From NCBI GenBank assembly GCA_905236775.1, contig CAJOOM010000150.1:1-45981 (forward strand): 45,981 bases of DNA, given 5' to 3'. A program made the translations under genes and the position numbers. Position 1 is the stretch's first letter, and the number at the start of each line of letters is the position of its first letter. Under the pieces are notes generated by a model. It was not told the origin of the DNA. It saw nothing but the letters and a program-made list of their open reading frames with translations, and did not search any database. Below, piece by piece: positions 19,488 to 29,295 of the stretch. The stretch comes from Candidatus Gastranaerophilales bacterium. Its GTDB lineage: Bacteria > Cyanobacteriota > Vampirovibrionia > Gastranaerophilales > Gastranaerophilaceae.

Positions 19488-21608
19488 ATGCCTAAGATAA
19501 GTGTAATTATACCTGTTTTTAATTCGGAAAAATATTTGCGAGAATGCTTGGATAGTGTAGTAGACCAAACTTTTAAAGATATTGAAATTATTTGTGTTAA
19601 TGATGGTTCAACTGATAGTTCATTACAAATACTGGAAGAATATGCCCAAAAAGACAATAGAATAAAATTTTTTAATCAAAAAAATTTGGGTCCAGCTGCT
19701 GCAAGAAATGCAGGATTTAATGTGGCAAGAGGTGAATATATACAATTTATCGATGCAGATGATATCTTAGAAAAAAATGCGTTAGAGACTTCATACAATA
19801 AAATAACCGCTGCTAACTCCGACATGGTAATTTTTTGCCACCGTCGTATGATAAATGGCTCTACAAAACACAACAATCTTAGTAGTATGCGTTCATATAT
19901 TGATAACCCCGGCGATATTAATTTATTTTTGCCTTTTACAAATTATGTATGGGATAAATTAATCAAAAAAGAATTTTTGTTAAAAAATAACATTTTATTT
20001 AACAAAAATATTGTTGTTTCCGAGGATGGATACTATATATTAACTTGCTTAAAAAACAAACCAAGCATAGAATATATTCAGGAAATCTTGTACACCTATC
20101 GTGATGCAGAAAATAGTTTCACAAAAAGATTAAACTGGACAGGACATAGTGTGGATACATTACTAACCCTATTAAACTCAGAAATTTTTAATGACTCTGA
20201 TGATGACTTTAAAAAATTAATATTATGCAAATATTTAAACTCTATTGCTTATTGGTATGGTGCTCAACAACAAAGACAATATACAAGATATAACAAGAAA
20301 AAAATCAAAAAATTAATTGATAAGATCTCTAATTTTGTTGATAGCGAAGATTTAAAATCTAAATTAGACAGCCTAAAGTTTAAAATCGGTTATACAAAAT
20401 CATTTTTACACAGGATTTTTTCATCGGAAAGTTACTATTTTAATGACTCTAAGTACAAGCTTATCAGTATACTTGGAATTAAAATAAGGTTAAAAGTTAA
20501 ATATGAGAAGATAATTACTGATAATATAAACAAACTTTGCGCTCGTAAATATGACGGCATTATCATGAATTATTGGTGGTCACTAAATTATGGTGCGAGT
20601 TTAACTGCCTATGCTATACAACAATATTTATTTGACATGGGACGTGATTTTAAGATTTTAAATTTTAAACATTCTTGGGCAAGAAAAAGATATATAGGTT
20701 CTTTTTCTGAAAAATTTGCAAAAAAGTATTTATCTTTAACTCCCGATGTTTGTACTTACAATGATTTTTTATGTTTAAATGCTTGTACAGATAATTTTAT
20801 TGTCGGTTCCGATCAAGTCTTTAGACCTCGTTATACATTTGGAAATCTTTCTAGATATTTACTTGCATTTACTGAATTTTCTAAAAGAAGAATTGCGTTT
20901 TCAGCCAGCTTCGGAACTGATTATTTTGATGCTAGAACTCCGTTACAATCATTATTTGCGAAACAAGCATTGAAGCGTTTTGATTATATTTCAACACGAG
21001 AAGATTCAGGAGTTGATATTTGCAAAAATGAATTTAATATTGAAGCACAACACATAATTGACCCGGTGTTCTTATTGGATAAATCAAAATGGGAAGATTT
21101 GGCAAACAATTCGACCAATGATTATAAGGGCACAATAGTAAGCTATATTTTTGAAAAAAAAGACGAAGCAAATTCTTTTAAAAACCATATTCAAGCTTCT
21201 TACAAAATGCCAATAGTTGAATTTGTGGACTCAGGTTATTCGATTGAAGATTTTCTTAAAGCATTTAGAGATGCTGAATATATTATTACCGATTCATTCC
21301 ATGGTCTTTGCTTTGCTTTGATTTTCCATAAGAAATTTATTTGTATTGTGAATAGAGAAAGAGGTGTCGCTAGATTTGACTCCTTGATAAACATGTTTAA
21401 AATAGGCGGATTGTTTATTGATAGTTTTAAGGAAGCAAGCAAAAACAAGGTAATATTTAACGATTACAACTACGATTTTTTTGAAAAAGTGCTTGTAGAT
21501 GAAAAAATAAAAGCTAAAAACTTTATGGAAAAAGCGCTTTATACTCCCAAAGTTATGTCACAAGATTTAATAATAAATGAAATGAATTTTTTACATGATA
21601 AAGTATAA
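19488..21608 (+). CDS. bifunctional protein: GT2 glycosyltransferase + polysaccharide pyruvyl transferase domain
   Basis: N-term ISVIIPVFNSEKYLRECLDSVVDQTFKDIEIICVNDGSTDSS...FIDADD; C-term MNYWWSLNYGASLTAYAIQQYLFDMG...NFIVGSDQVFRP...YIITDSFHGLCFALIF. Confidence 0.88.
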   Translation: MPKISVIIPVFNSEKYLRECLDSVVDQTFKDIEIICVNDGSTDSSLQILEEYAQKDNRIKFFNQKNLGPAAARNAGFNVARGEYIQFIDADDILEKNALETSYNKITAANSDMVIFCHRRMINGSTKHNNLSSMRSYIDNPGDINLFLPFTNYVWDKLIKKEFLLKNNILFNKNIVVSEDGYYILTCLKNKPSIEYIQEILYTYRDAENSFTKRLNWTGHSVDTLLTLLNSEIFNDSDDDFKKLILCKYLNSIAYWYGAQQQRQYTRYNKKKIKKLIDKISNFVDSEDLKSKLDSLKFKIGYTKSFLHRIFSSESYYFNDSKYKLISILGIKIRLKVKYEKIITDNINKLCARKYDGIIMNYWWSLNYGASLTAYAIQQYLFDMGRDFKILNFKHSWARKRYIGSFSEKFAKKYLSLTPDVCTYNDFLCLNACTDNFIVGSDQVFRPRYTFGNLSRYLLAFTEFSKRRIAFSASFGTDYFDARTPLQSLFAKQALKRFDYISTREDSGVDICKNEFNIEAQHIIDPVFLLDKSKWEDLANNSTNDYKGTIVSYIFEKKDEANSFKNHIQASYKMPIVEFVDSGYSIEDFLKAFRDAEYIITDSFHGLCFALIFHKKFICIVNRERGVARFDSLINMFKIGGLFIDSFKEASKNKVIFNDYNYDFFEKVLVDEKIKAKNFMEKALYTPKVMSQDLIINEMNFLHDKV

Positions 21609-21619
21609 GAGAGGTTTAA

Positions 21620-23374
21620 GTGTCTAAATTAGAAAAATTATTTTCTGTTAAAAATGAATATAGCGGAACATCAAAAAGGAAGATTGTAAATTGTTTGGGT
21701 TTAAAAATCAAATTTAAATCTGGCGTTTCTAAACCAGCATATAATTACAATGCAATTCATTATGTAATTGCCATGTTGAAAGAATATGGAATACGCAACA
21801 TTGTTACTTCCCCTGGAACTCAAAATGCAGGTTTTGCAATGTTGGTTCAAGATGACAATTTTTTCAACTGCTATTCAGTCGTAGATGAAAGGAGTGCAGC
21901 TTATGTTGCAACAGGAATTGCATATGAAACTCAAGAACCAGTTGTAATAACTTGTACCGGAGCAACTGCCTCAAGGAATTATATGTCGGCTTTAACTGAA
22001 GCGTATTATAAAAAACTCCCAATAATTGCTTTAACTTTTTATGAATATATCAATAATGCATTTAGTAATTCTCCGCAATTTATTGATCGTTCAGTTTCTC
22101 AAAATGATATTAAGACGATTGATGTAGCACTGCCTGGGATTCAAAGTCCGGAAGAAAAATCAAGATGTTTGACATATTTAAATGCTGCACTTTCAACTGC
22201 AAAATATAAACACGAACCGGTTCATATCGATTGTCCTTCAAAGGTTGACATAAATATGATTAAAACAAAATATCCGCTTCCAACAGATGTTTGGTCTACA
22301 GAATTTATATATGAAAAATTCGACAAACATTGCGGGGAATTTAATAAAAAAAATGTTGCATTATTTATCGGACAGCACAATAAGTTTGACAAAGAGTATG
22401 AAAATGTAATTTCCGAATTTGCTCAGCATTATAATGCTCCTGTATTTTGTGATCATACATCAAACTACAAAGGCAAAAATAAATTTATGATTAATGATTA
22501 TACTCTATTTTCACCAAATAGAGTTTCTCCTGATATATTGATTGATTTAGGTGGAATTTCTTGCGACTATACAACTAATCCAATATTCGATAAAGCTTTA
22601 AAATGGAAAGTCAGCAAAGAAGATAAGTTTATTACTAGAAAAAACTATAGAACGACAAAAATTTTTGTTGGATTAGAAAAAAATATATTAAAGGCAATGA
22701 TTTCAAAAGATGTTAAAAGTAATAACTATATTGAAATATTAAGAAAAAATTCAAAAAAATTCTCAGATATTGATAGTTTACCATTATCGCTTCCATTTAT
22801 TGCATATCATTTGTCTAAAAATATTCCAAACAACAGTGTGTTGCATCTTGGAATTTTAAATTCGCTCCGTTCTATGAATTTCTTTGATTTAGACGATTCA
22901 ATTCAAGTAAATGCTAATGTTGGTGGTTTTGGGATAGATGGTGCTTTATCAACTCTTGTTGGTCAATCATACGTTCAAAAAAATAAATTAAATTTTGCTC
23001 TTATCGGAGACTTAGCGTTCTTTTACGATATGAATTCGCTTGGTATTAGAGATATTAAGAATAATATCAGAATTTTATTAGTAAATAATAACGAAGGTTG
23101 CGAAATGGAATTTGGTCCTTGGAAACCTATATCTGATGATAGAGAAGGTAAAGTATCCAAATATGTTTGTGCTCAAGGGCACTATAAAAATGGTGCCAAA
23201 AATTGGGCTGAATCTTGTGGTTTTAAATATATGTCAGCAAACACTAAGGAAAACCTTTTAGAACAATTTTATAGTTTTTGTAACGATAAATGTGACAAGC
23301 CGATAATTTTTGAAGTATTTACTAAAATGCAAGATGAAAAAAGAGCTCAGGAAATTATTAGAAGAATGAAATAG
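21620..23374 (+). CDS. MenD-like thiamine-diphosphate-dependent enzyme in a glycan operon
   Basis: IVTSPGTQNAGFAML, VVDERSAAYVATGIAYETQEPVVITCTGATASRNYMSALTEAYYKKLPIIALT, GDLAFFYDMNSLGI...RILLVNNNEG; GTG start preceded by AGAGAGG. Confidence 0.8.
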   Translation: MSKLEKLFSVKNEYSGTSKRKIVNCLGLKIKFKSGVSKPAYNYNAIHYVIAMLKEYGIRNIVTSPGTQNAGFAMLVQDDNFFNCYSVVDERSAAYVATGIAYETQEPVVITCTGATASRNYMSALTEAYYKKLPIIALTFYEYINNAFSNSPQFIDRSVSQNDIKTIDVALPGIQSPEEKSRCLTYLNAALSTAKYKHEPVHIDCPSKVDINMIKTKYPLPTDVWSTEFIYEKFDKHCGEFNKKNVALFIGQHNKFDKEYENVISEFAQHYNAPVFCDHTSNYKGKNKFMINDYTLFSPNRVSPDILIDLGGISCDYTTNPIFDKALKWKVSKEDKFITRKNYRTTKIFVGLEKNILKAMISKDVKSNNYIEILRKNSKKFSDIDSLPLSLPFIAYHLSKNIPNNSVLHLGILNSLRSMNFFDLDDSIQVNANVGGFGIDGALSTLVGQSYVQKNKLNFALIGDLAFFYDMNSLGIRDIKNNIRILLVNNNEGCEMEFGPWKPISDDREGKVSKYVCAQGHYKNGAKNWAESCGFKYMSANTKENLLEQFYSFCNDKCDKPIIFEVFTKMQDEKRAQEIIRRMK

Positions 23375-23383
23375 GTGATAAAA

Positions 23384-24331
23384 ATGAAAAACAAAAAAAA
23401 TAAGACAAAAACTTGGTTTATAACCGGCGCCTCAAGTGGCGTAGGACATGAGTTTTGCAAACAACTATTGGAGTACGGAGATAATGTAGTCGCAGTTGCC
23501 AGACGCATACCAGATTTTACGCAAGAAAATTCTTTATGTTTATCGGTTGATGTTACAAAACCTGAGCAAATCAAAAATGCAATAGAGCTTACAATAAAAA
23601 AATTTGGTTCAATTGATGTTTTAGTTAATAATGCGGGAATAACAGCAAATGTCGCGTGTGAGCATGAAACACTGCAACATTTAAAAAATTTGATGGAAGT
23701 AAATTATTTTGGAACATTTAATACAATAAATGCTATTATTCCGTACTTTAAAGAGCAGAACTATGGTACCATTGTTAATAACACATCTATGCATGGTGTA
23801 AGTGTAAGATTATGGGGTAGTGCGTACTGTTCGTCTAAACATGCACTTGAAGCGTTAACGGGAGTTGTTAGATTGGAAACGCAAAAGTTTTGCAGGGCAA
23901 TGGCATTTGAACTAGGTTGGTTTCCAGGTACTGAACTTGTAAAAAGTGGAATACATAAAATTCCGAAACAATTAAAAGAATATCAAAAATTAAAAACTCC
24001 TTACAATATCATTGATGACAAAAAAATAATAGACAAAGCGGTCTTCACAATAATAAATATTATAAAAAACAGAGAAGAATTGCCAAGACATTTTATGGTA
24101 GGTTATGATAGCATTCAAAAAGCAACAATTGATGCAAAAGAAATTTTGAAAAATGCAAAATTTTCGAAAAAATATTTAAAATATTATTCTAATTATTCTA
24201 ATTATTCTTTTGCTAAAAAAGTATTTTCATTTCTATTTTCAATAAGAAATGAAAAAAATAACGACATAAAAAGAAAAGTAATTACAATAGTAGGTTTAAA
24301 AATAAAGTTTAAAACTTCTATCAAAAAATAA
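23384..24331 (+). CDS. short-chain dehydrogenase/reductase
   Basis: WFITGASSGVGHEFCKQL, LVNNAGIT, YCSSKHALEAL (YxxxK). Confidence 0.9.
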   Translation: MKNKKNKTKTWFITGASSGVGHEFCKQLLEYGDNVVAVARRIPDFTQENSLCLSVDVTKPEQIKNAIELTIKKFGSIDVLVNNAGITANVACEHETLQHLKNLMEVNYFGTFNTINAIIPYFKEQNYGTIVNNTSMHGVSVRLWGSAYCSSKHALEALTGVVRLETQKFCRAMAFELGWFPGTELVKSGIHKIPKQLKEYQKLKTPYNIIDDKKIIDKAVFTIINIIKNREELPRHFMVGYDSIQKATIDAKEILKNAKFSKKYLKYYSNYSNYSFAKKVFSFLFSIRNEKNNDIKRKVITIVGLKIKFKTSIKK

Positions 24332-24340
24332 GGTTAGTTT

Positions 24341-26128
24341 ATGAAATTAGAATTTATTGAGAAGATAAAACAAACTCAAGCATATATAAATTATTCACGC
24401 ATGTGGCCGTATGTTAAACCATATTGGTTTAGAGCTATACTTGCTGTCCTAATCTGCATCCCGATAGGTTCTCTGGATGCTGTGATTGCACTTTCCTTAA
24501 AACCATACATGGATTTAGTTATGGTTGAAAAATCCATCGAATCGCCTTGGTATATTCCGTTTGGGATTGTTGCTTTTACATGTATTCAAGGGCTGCTAAA
24601 CTATTTGGCGACTTATTTAAACACTTGGGTCGGCGGAAAAATTACAAATGATTTGAAATACACTTTATATCAAAAATTGCTGACTTTTGAAACCGGTTAT
24701 TTCGATAAGAAAAAATCCGGCGACATTGTTTTCCGTTTCAACAACGATGCCGATTTAGCTTGTAATGGTCTGTTAGACAATTTAAAAACTTTTGTTTCAA
24801 GATTATTTTCATCACTATCGCTGGTTGCTGTTCTATTTTATAACTCCTGGCAGCTTGCCATAATTGCAGTTTGTGTTTTAGGTGCTGCTTTTATACCGTT
24901 AACAAATATTCGAGAAAGAATAAAATCAGTAATGGACAAATCTGTTAGTGCCGGTTCTGCAGTTATTACAGCTTACAATGAATCCTTCTCCGGAAATAAA
25001 ACAATTACTTCATACAATTTAAAAAGCCTGCAAGAAAATAAGTTCAAAAACATTTTATCAAATATTTTCTCCTTGAAAATTAAAATGGTGCAAAAAACCT
25101 CTTGGTTATCTCCTATGATGCATGTCATAGTCTCAATAGGTATTGGCTTAGCTATAGGTTACGGTTCTCACTTAATATTAACAGGACAAATCACAAGCGG
25201 GAATTTCGTTTCATTTATAACTGCATTAATTATGTTATATACTCCTATTAAAAATTTGGGGAATAATTTTAATGCAGTTCAAATGTCATTTATGGCAATA
25301 GAAAGAGTATTCGGAGTGTTAGAATCTACCCCTAAAATCAAAGATAAAGAAAATGCTATTAATATGAAAAGAGAACATTCAATAATCGAATTCAAAAATG
25401 TTAATTTCGAATATGTAAAAAATGTCCCTGTTCTTAAGAACATCAACCTTGAAATTCACAAGGGAGAAACTGTCGCTTTTGTCGGAAATTCCGGCGGTGG
25501 TAAAACTACCATTGTGAATTTACTGCCAAGATTCTATGATATTAAAAGCGGCTCTATCACAATTGATGGAACTGACATAAGAGACTTTACTCTACATTCA
25601 TTAAGGCAAAATATAGCTGTTGTTTTCCAAGATAACTTCCTATTCTCCGGAACTATTAGAGAAAATATTGTTCTAGGAAAAGAAAATGCTACAAAAGAAG
25701 AAATTCAAAAAGCTGTCAAAATGGCTTTCTTAGATGAATTTATATCAACACTTAAAGACGGTTTAGATACAGTAATCGGAGAACGTGGGGTTTTATTGTC
25801 CGGAGGGCAAAAACAAAGAGTTGCCATTGCAAGAGCTTTCTTAAAAGATGCACCTATTATTATCCTAGACGAAGCTACATCAGCTTTAGACAACAAAGCA
25901 GAAGCAATTGTTCAAAAAGCCATTGATAATTTAATGCAGGATAAAACAGTTTTGGTTATTGCGCACAGATTATCAACAATTCAAAATGCTAATAAAATAG
26001 TTGTAATAAATCAAGGTGAAATTGCAGAAATCGGCACTCACGAAGAATTATTAAACATCGAAAACGGTGCTTATAAATCTCTTTATGAAATGCAATTTAG
26101 AAAAGAAGAAGTTTGTGCACATAGTTAA
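24341..26128 (+). CDS. MsbA-type ABC exporter (TMD-NBD fusion)
   Basis: Six-TM N-term, Walker A GNSGGGKTT, LSGGQKQRVAIARAFLKDAPIIILDEATSALD. Confidence 0.93.
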   Translation: MKLEFIEKIKQTQAYINYSRMWPYVKPYWFRAILAVLICIPIGSLDAVIALSLKPYMDLVMVEKSIESPWYIPFGIVAFTCIQGLLNYLATYLNTWVGGKITNDLKYTLYQKLLTFETGYFDKKKSGDIVFRFNNDADLACNGLLDNLKTFVSRLFSSLSLVAVLFYNSWQLAIIAVCVLGAAFIPLTNIRERIKSVMDKSVSAGSAVITAYNESFSGNKTITSYNLKSLQENKFKNILSNIFSLKIKMVQKTSWLSPMMHVIVSIGIGLAIGYGSHLILTGQITSGNFVSFITALIMLYTPIKNLGNNFNAVQMSFMAIERVFGVLESTPKIKDKENAINMKREHSIIEFKNVNFEYVKNVPVLKNINLEIHKGETVAFVGNSGGGKTTIVNLLPRFYDIKSGSITIDGTDIRDFTLHSLRQNIAVVFQDNFLFSGTIRENIVLGKENATKEEIQKAVKMAFLDEFISTLKDGLDTVIGERGVLLSGGQKQRVAIARAFLKDAPIIILDEATSALDNKAEAIVQKAIDNLMQDKTVLVIAHRLSTIQNANKIVVINQGEIAEIGTHEELLNIENGAYKSLYEMQFRKEEVCAHS

Positions 26129-26192
26129 GTTCAAAAGATATAAATTTTATGCTATTATATGATTGTAAAACTTATATTTATATAGGGATAAA

Positions 26193-26975
26193 ATGATGAA
26201 AAAAGTATTTTGTTTTCTTTTTATTTATATGTTATTTATGACTTATTCTTTCGGTAAAGATATAAGATTTGCACAGATTACGGATGTAAATTATTCAAAA
26301 GGGCACGATAACACAGCTTTGCATAATGTGATTAAGGATATAAACAAGCAAAAAAATATAGATTTTGTTGTATTTACCGGAGATAACATTCAAAAACCGG
26401 ATAAAAAAGATTTAGAAAGCTTTTTAAAAGAAGCCAAAAAACTTAAAAAATCGTTTTATGTCTTAATTGGAGACAGAGAAGTTAATAAGTATAAAAATTT
26501 AAGCAAAAAAGAATATGCGGATATTTTAAGAAAAAATTTAAAAAACTATAGAAACAATAATTTAAATTATGCTTTTGAACGTGGAGGAGTAGTTTTTATA
26601 GTTGTTGACGGGGCAAAAGACGTAATTCCAAGCACTAACGGATATTTTAAAGAAGATGTACTTGATTGGCTTAATGCAAATTTAGATTTATACCAAAAGA
26701 AAAATGTTGTTATATTGCAGCATTTCCCATTGATTCCGCCTGAAGATAATGAAAGTTATATGACTTTAAAAACGGATAAATACTTAGACATAGTAAAAAA
26801 ACATAGTAATGTTATATCAATAATATCAGGTCATTTTGGTATAAATAAAGAAGAGAATATAGATGGAGTAGTTCACGTATCTACTGCACCAATTCCAAAC
26901 TATAGAATTATAGATATAGTTGATTGCAATACAAAAACTCCGTCTATATGGGCAGAAATTAGAACCGCTGAATAA
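26193..26975 (+). CDS. exported calcineurin-like metallophosphoesterase family protein with altered metal motifs
   Basis: Signal peptide MMKKVFCFLFIYMLFMTYSFG; IRFAQITDVNYS, VVFTGDNIQ, LIGDREV, LQHFPLIPP, SGHFG. Confidence 0.78.
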   Translation: MMKKVFCFLFIYMLFMTYSFGKDIRFAQITDVNYSKGHDNTALHNVIKDINKQKNIDFVVFTGDNIQKPDKKDLESFLKEAKKLKKSFYVLIGDREVNKYKNLSKKEYADILRKNLKNYRNNNLNYAFERGGVVFIVVDGAKDVIPSTNGYFKEDVLDWLNANLDLYQKKNVVILQHFPLIPPEDNESYMTLKTDKYLDIVKKHSNVISIISGHFGINKEENIDGVVHVSTAPIPNYRIIDIVDCNTKTPSIWAEIRTAE

Positions 26976-26984
26976 GTTTAAACT

Positions 26985-27785
26985 ATGAGAGTCTGTTATA
27001 AAACTACATACACATATAAATTAATAAGAATGTTTTTATTAGGAGTAGAAAATTTGATTTCTACTCTTGGAAATGTTGTTTCTTATGGTATTGATTTTAT
27101 AAAAGGATTAAGAAATAAGCCAACAACTCTTAAAGAATTAATCTACCAGAGCTATAGATATGGTGTAACCTCTCTTCCTATTACATTATCAATTGTAGGT
27201 ATGACATCAATAATCGTAGCAATGCAGGTTGCAGGTGAAATGGTTAAGCAAGGAGCCGGTAATTATGTAGGTATGCTTATTGCGATTTTGATGGTAAGAG
27301 AAGAAGCAGCTATTATGGCAGGATTTGCAATTATTTCAATGATTGGTTCATCGCTTGCCTCCGAAATTGCAACAATGAAAGTTACTGAACAAATTGATGC
27401 GATTAGAGTATTAAAAGTTAATCCTGTTCATTATCTTTTTACTCCGCGCGTATTAGCAGGAACATTAATGATGCCTCTTGTTGTAATTATATCTTCTGTT
27501 GTTGGCATCCTTGGAGGAGCTTTAGCATCAAATGTTGTTTCCGGCTTATCATACAAAGCATATTTTGACTCCGTTTGGTTTGGATTAAATATGCATGACA
27601 TACAAGTTTGTATTATGAAATCACTAGCTTTTGGATTTGTTATATCATTAATATGCTGTTCTTGCGGAATGGATGCTCGCGATGGTGCAAAAGGAGTCGG
27701 AATTGCTACAACAAAATCTGTAGTATGGTCTTTTGTTGCAATTGTTGTTGTAGATTTGATTTTCGCAGCTGCTTGCTTTTATTAA
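26985..27785 (+). CDS. mlaE: MlaE/YrbE-family lipid ABC transporter permease
   Basis: GVTSLPITLSIVGMTSIIVAMQVAGE, REEAAIMAGFAIISMIGSSLASEIATMKVTEQIDAIRVLKVNPVHYLFTPRVLAG. Confidence 0.9.
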   Translation: MRVCYKTTYTYKLIRMFLLGVENLISTLGNVVSYGIDFIKGLRNKPTTLKELIYQSYRYGVTSLPITLSIVGMTSIIVAMQVAGEMVKQGAGNYVGMLIAILMVREEAAIMAGFAIISMIGSSLASEIATMKVTEQIDAIRVLKVNPVHYLFTPRVLAGTLMMPLVVIISSVVGILGGALASNVVSGLSYKAYFDSVWFGLNMHDIQVCIMKSLAFGFVISLICCSCGMDARDGAKGVGIATTKSVVWSFVAIVVVDLIFAAACFY

Positions 27786-27796
27786 TACAATATTAA

Positions 27797-29119
27797 TCAG
27801 GCAATAATTCCCTCTTTAATAAGCTGTTTTCTGATTTCTTTTTTTGTTTGGAATTCTGCATCATCTTTTCCGATAAGACGTTTTGCCACCATAATTGCCG
27901 GTGTTACAACTCCGAGCGCAAACATACAAGTTCCTATATTTGTAATGATAGAACCTCTTTTTAATTTTTTAACCTGTTTAAAGAAATTTTCGCTCGTTTC
28001 TCCGCTCTTTAGTGCATCAGTATATTGACTATAGAGTTTTTCAATATTTTTGTACACATCCTTTACTTCATCTAAGTCTAAATATTTTCTTGTGTCAATT
28101 TTATCCGTATATTCAGTATTCTTAAATATTTCATACCATTTTTTAGGTTTTTCGTACATAGATATAATGTGAGATTCTTTAGCAGCTTTTATAATATCAT
28201 TTTCAGAATTTTTGTGAATAAATTCATACAAATCAACATCTTTAGAATCAATAACCGCTTTAAAGCTTTCAAGGCTTTTTTTAACTGAGCCGTTCTCGAA
28301 TGATTTTTGAAGATTTCCATTTTCAATAACTCTTGCGTCAAGAGCTATGTTTTTGTTATGTTTCTTTTCTGCTCTACTCTCAAGGGCTTTTTGTATTTTT
28401 CCACCTGCATAATACAAGAAACATAATATAGAAGCTTCTTTTATTGCATATCCGGCAAATTCTTGAGGAGTTCTTGAATCAACTAGCCTTTCTGTTGTGA
28501 TTGCACCATCTAATATCCACATATTTTTAACTGGTGAAAATGCAAAGTTTTTAACAACATCACCTACTCCCTTAAATGTAGGTTCTTCGTTGTTTTTAGC
28601 CGAATTATTGTTGTTTTCTTTAGCTTTTTTTGCATTATATACTGCAATTAAGTTCTTTTTAATTTTATTTTCCGTATAGATTTGTTTTGCCTTAGTTAAA
28701 CCTATATAGCTCGCAATTGCCATGCCGGTAGAAAAGAAAAATCTGTATAATGCAAGATTTTTCCCTAAAGCTTCTTTTTTTCCAAGTTTTTCAATATTCT
28801 TTTTTATATCATCTGTTGGGGCAAAATCTTTAATTTTTTTAAATATTTCTTTGTCTTTAAAATTTCTTACATCGAATTCGGAATCAAGCTTAAAAGCCTT
28901 ATAAATCGTACTATTGTATAATTTTTTAAATTCCGGAATAGCACATAACCAAATAAATTCTGTTCCTACTTCATCAATAAGCCTATCATGCCCTTCTTCT
29001 TTTCCGGTTAACATAGAACCGGTTGTCATACCGACTGTTTGAGCAGAATCCTTTACCAACAATGGTATTAGTGAATTAGGATTGCCTAACGTTGAATATA
29101 TAGCTGCAACATTTACCAT
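27797..29119 (-). CDS. uncharacterised membrane-associated protein
   Basis: Long ORF; start at MVNVAA (29119) proposed because a 15-codon leader ORF ends 2 nt upstream; the ORF itself extends to 29197. Confidence 0.6.
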   Translation of the reverse strand: MVNVAAIYSTLGNPNSLIPLLVKDSAQTVGMTTGSMLTGKEEGHDRLIDEVGTEFIWLCAIPEFKKLYNSTIYKAFKLDSEFDVRNFKDKEIFKKIKDFAPTDDIKKNIEKLGKKEALGKNLALYRFFFSTGMAIASYIGLTKAKQIYTENKIKKNLIAVYNAKKAKENNNNSAKNNEEPTFKGVGDVVKNFAFSPVKNMWILDGAITTERLVDSRTPQEFAGYAIKEASILCFLYYAGGKIQKALESRAEKKHNKNIALDARVIENGNLQKSFENGSVKKSLESFKAVIDSKDVDLYEFIHKNSENDIIKAAKESHIISMYEKPKKWYEIFKNTEYTDKIDTRKYLDLDEVKDVYKNIEKLYSQYTDALKSGETSENFFKQVKKLKRGSIITNIGTCMFALGVVTPAIMVAKRLIGKDDAEFQTKKEIRKQLIKEGIIA

Positions 29120-29242
29120 AATTACAGCCCCCATTTCAAATTCATTAATTTTTTGCTGTGTTTGTTCATACTTCGACCTTCCTTTCTTATAAAACATGTG
29201 AAGATTAAAAATTGACTAAATATTAAGAAAAATTTACAAAAG

Positions 29243-29278
29243 AAAACATCCGCTCCTTATCAGAGAAGCGGATGTTTT
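29243..29278 (-). terminator. strong rho-independent terminator downstream of rpoZ-like gene
   Basis: AAAACATCCGCT-N12-AGCGGATGTTTT perfect 12-bp stem with T-runs on both strands. Confidence 0.85.
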
Positions 29279-29295
29279 TTAATCTTTTTAAGAAC

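Noticed and set aside
26985-27785. Complete Mla lipid-transport operon
   Set aside because: Only the MlaE-like permease is present; no MlaF or MlaD neighbour in the window.
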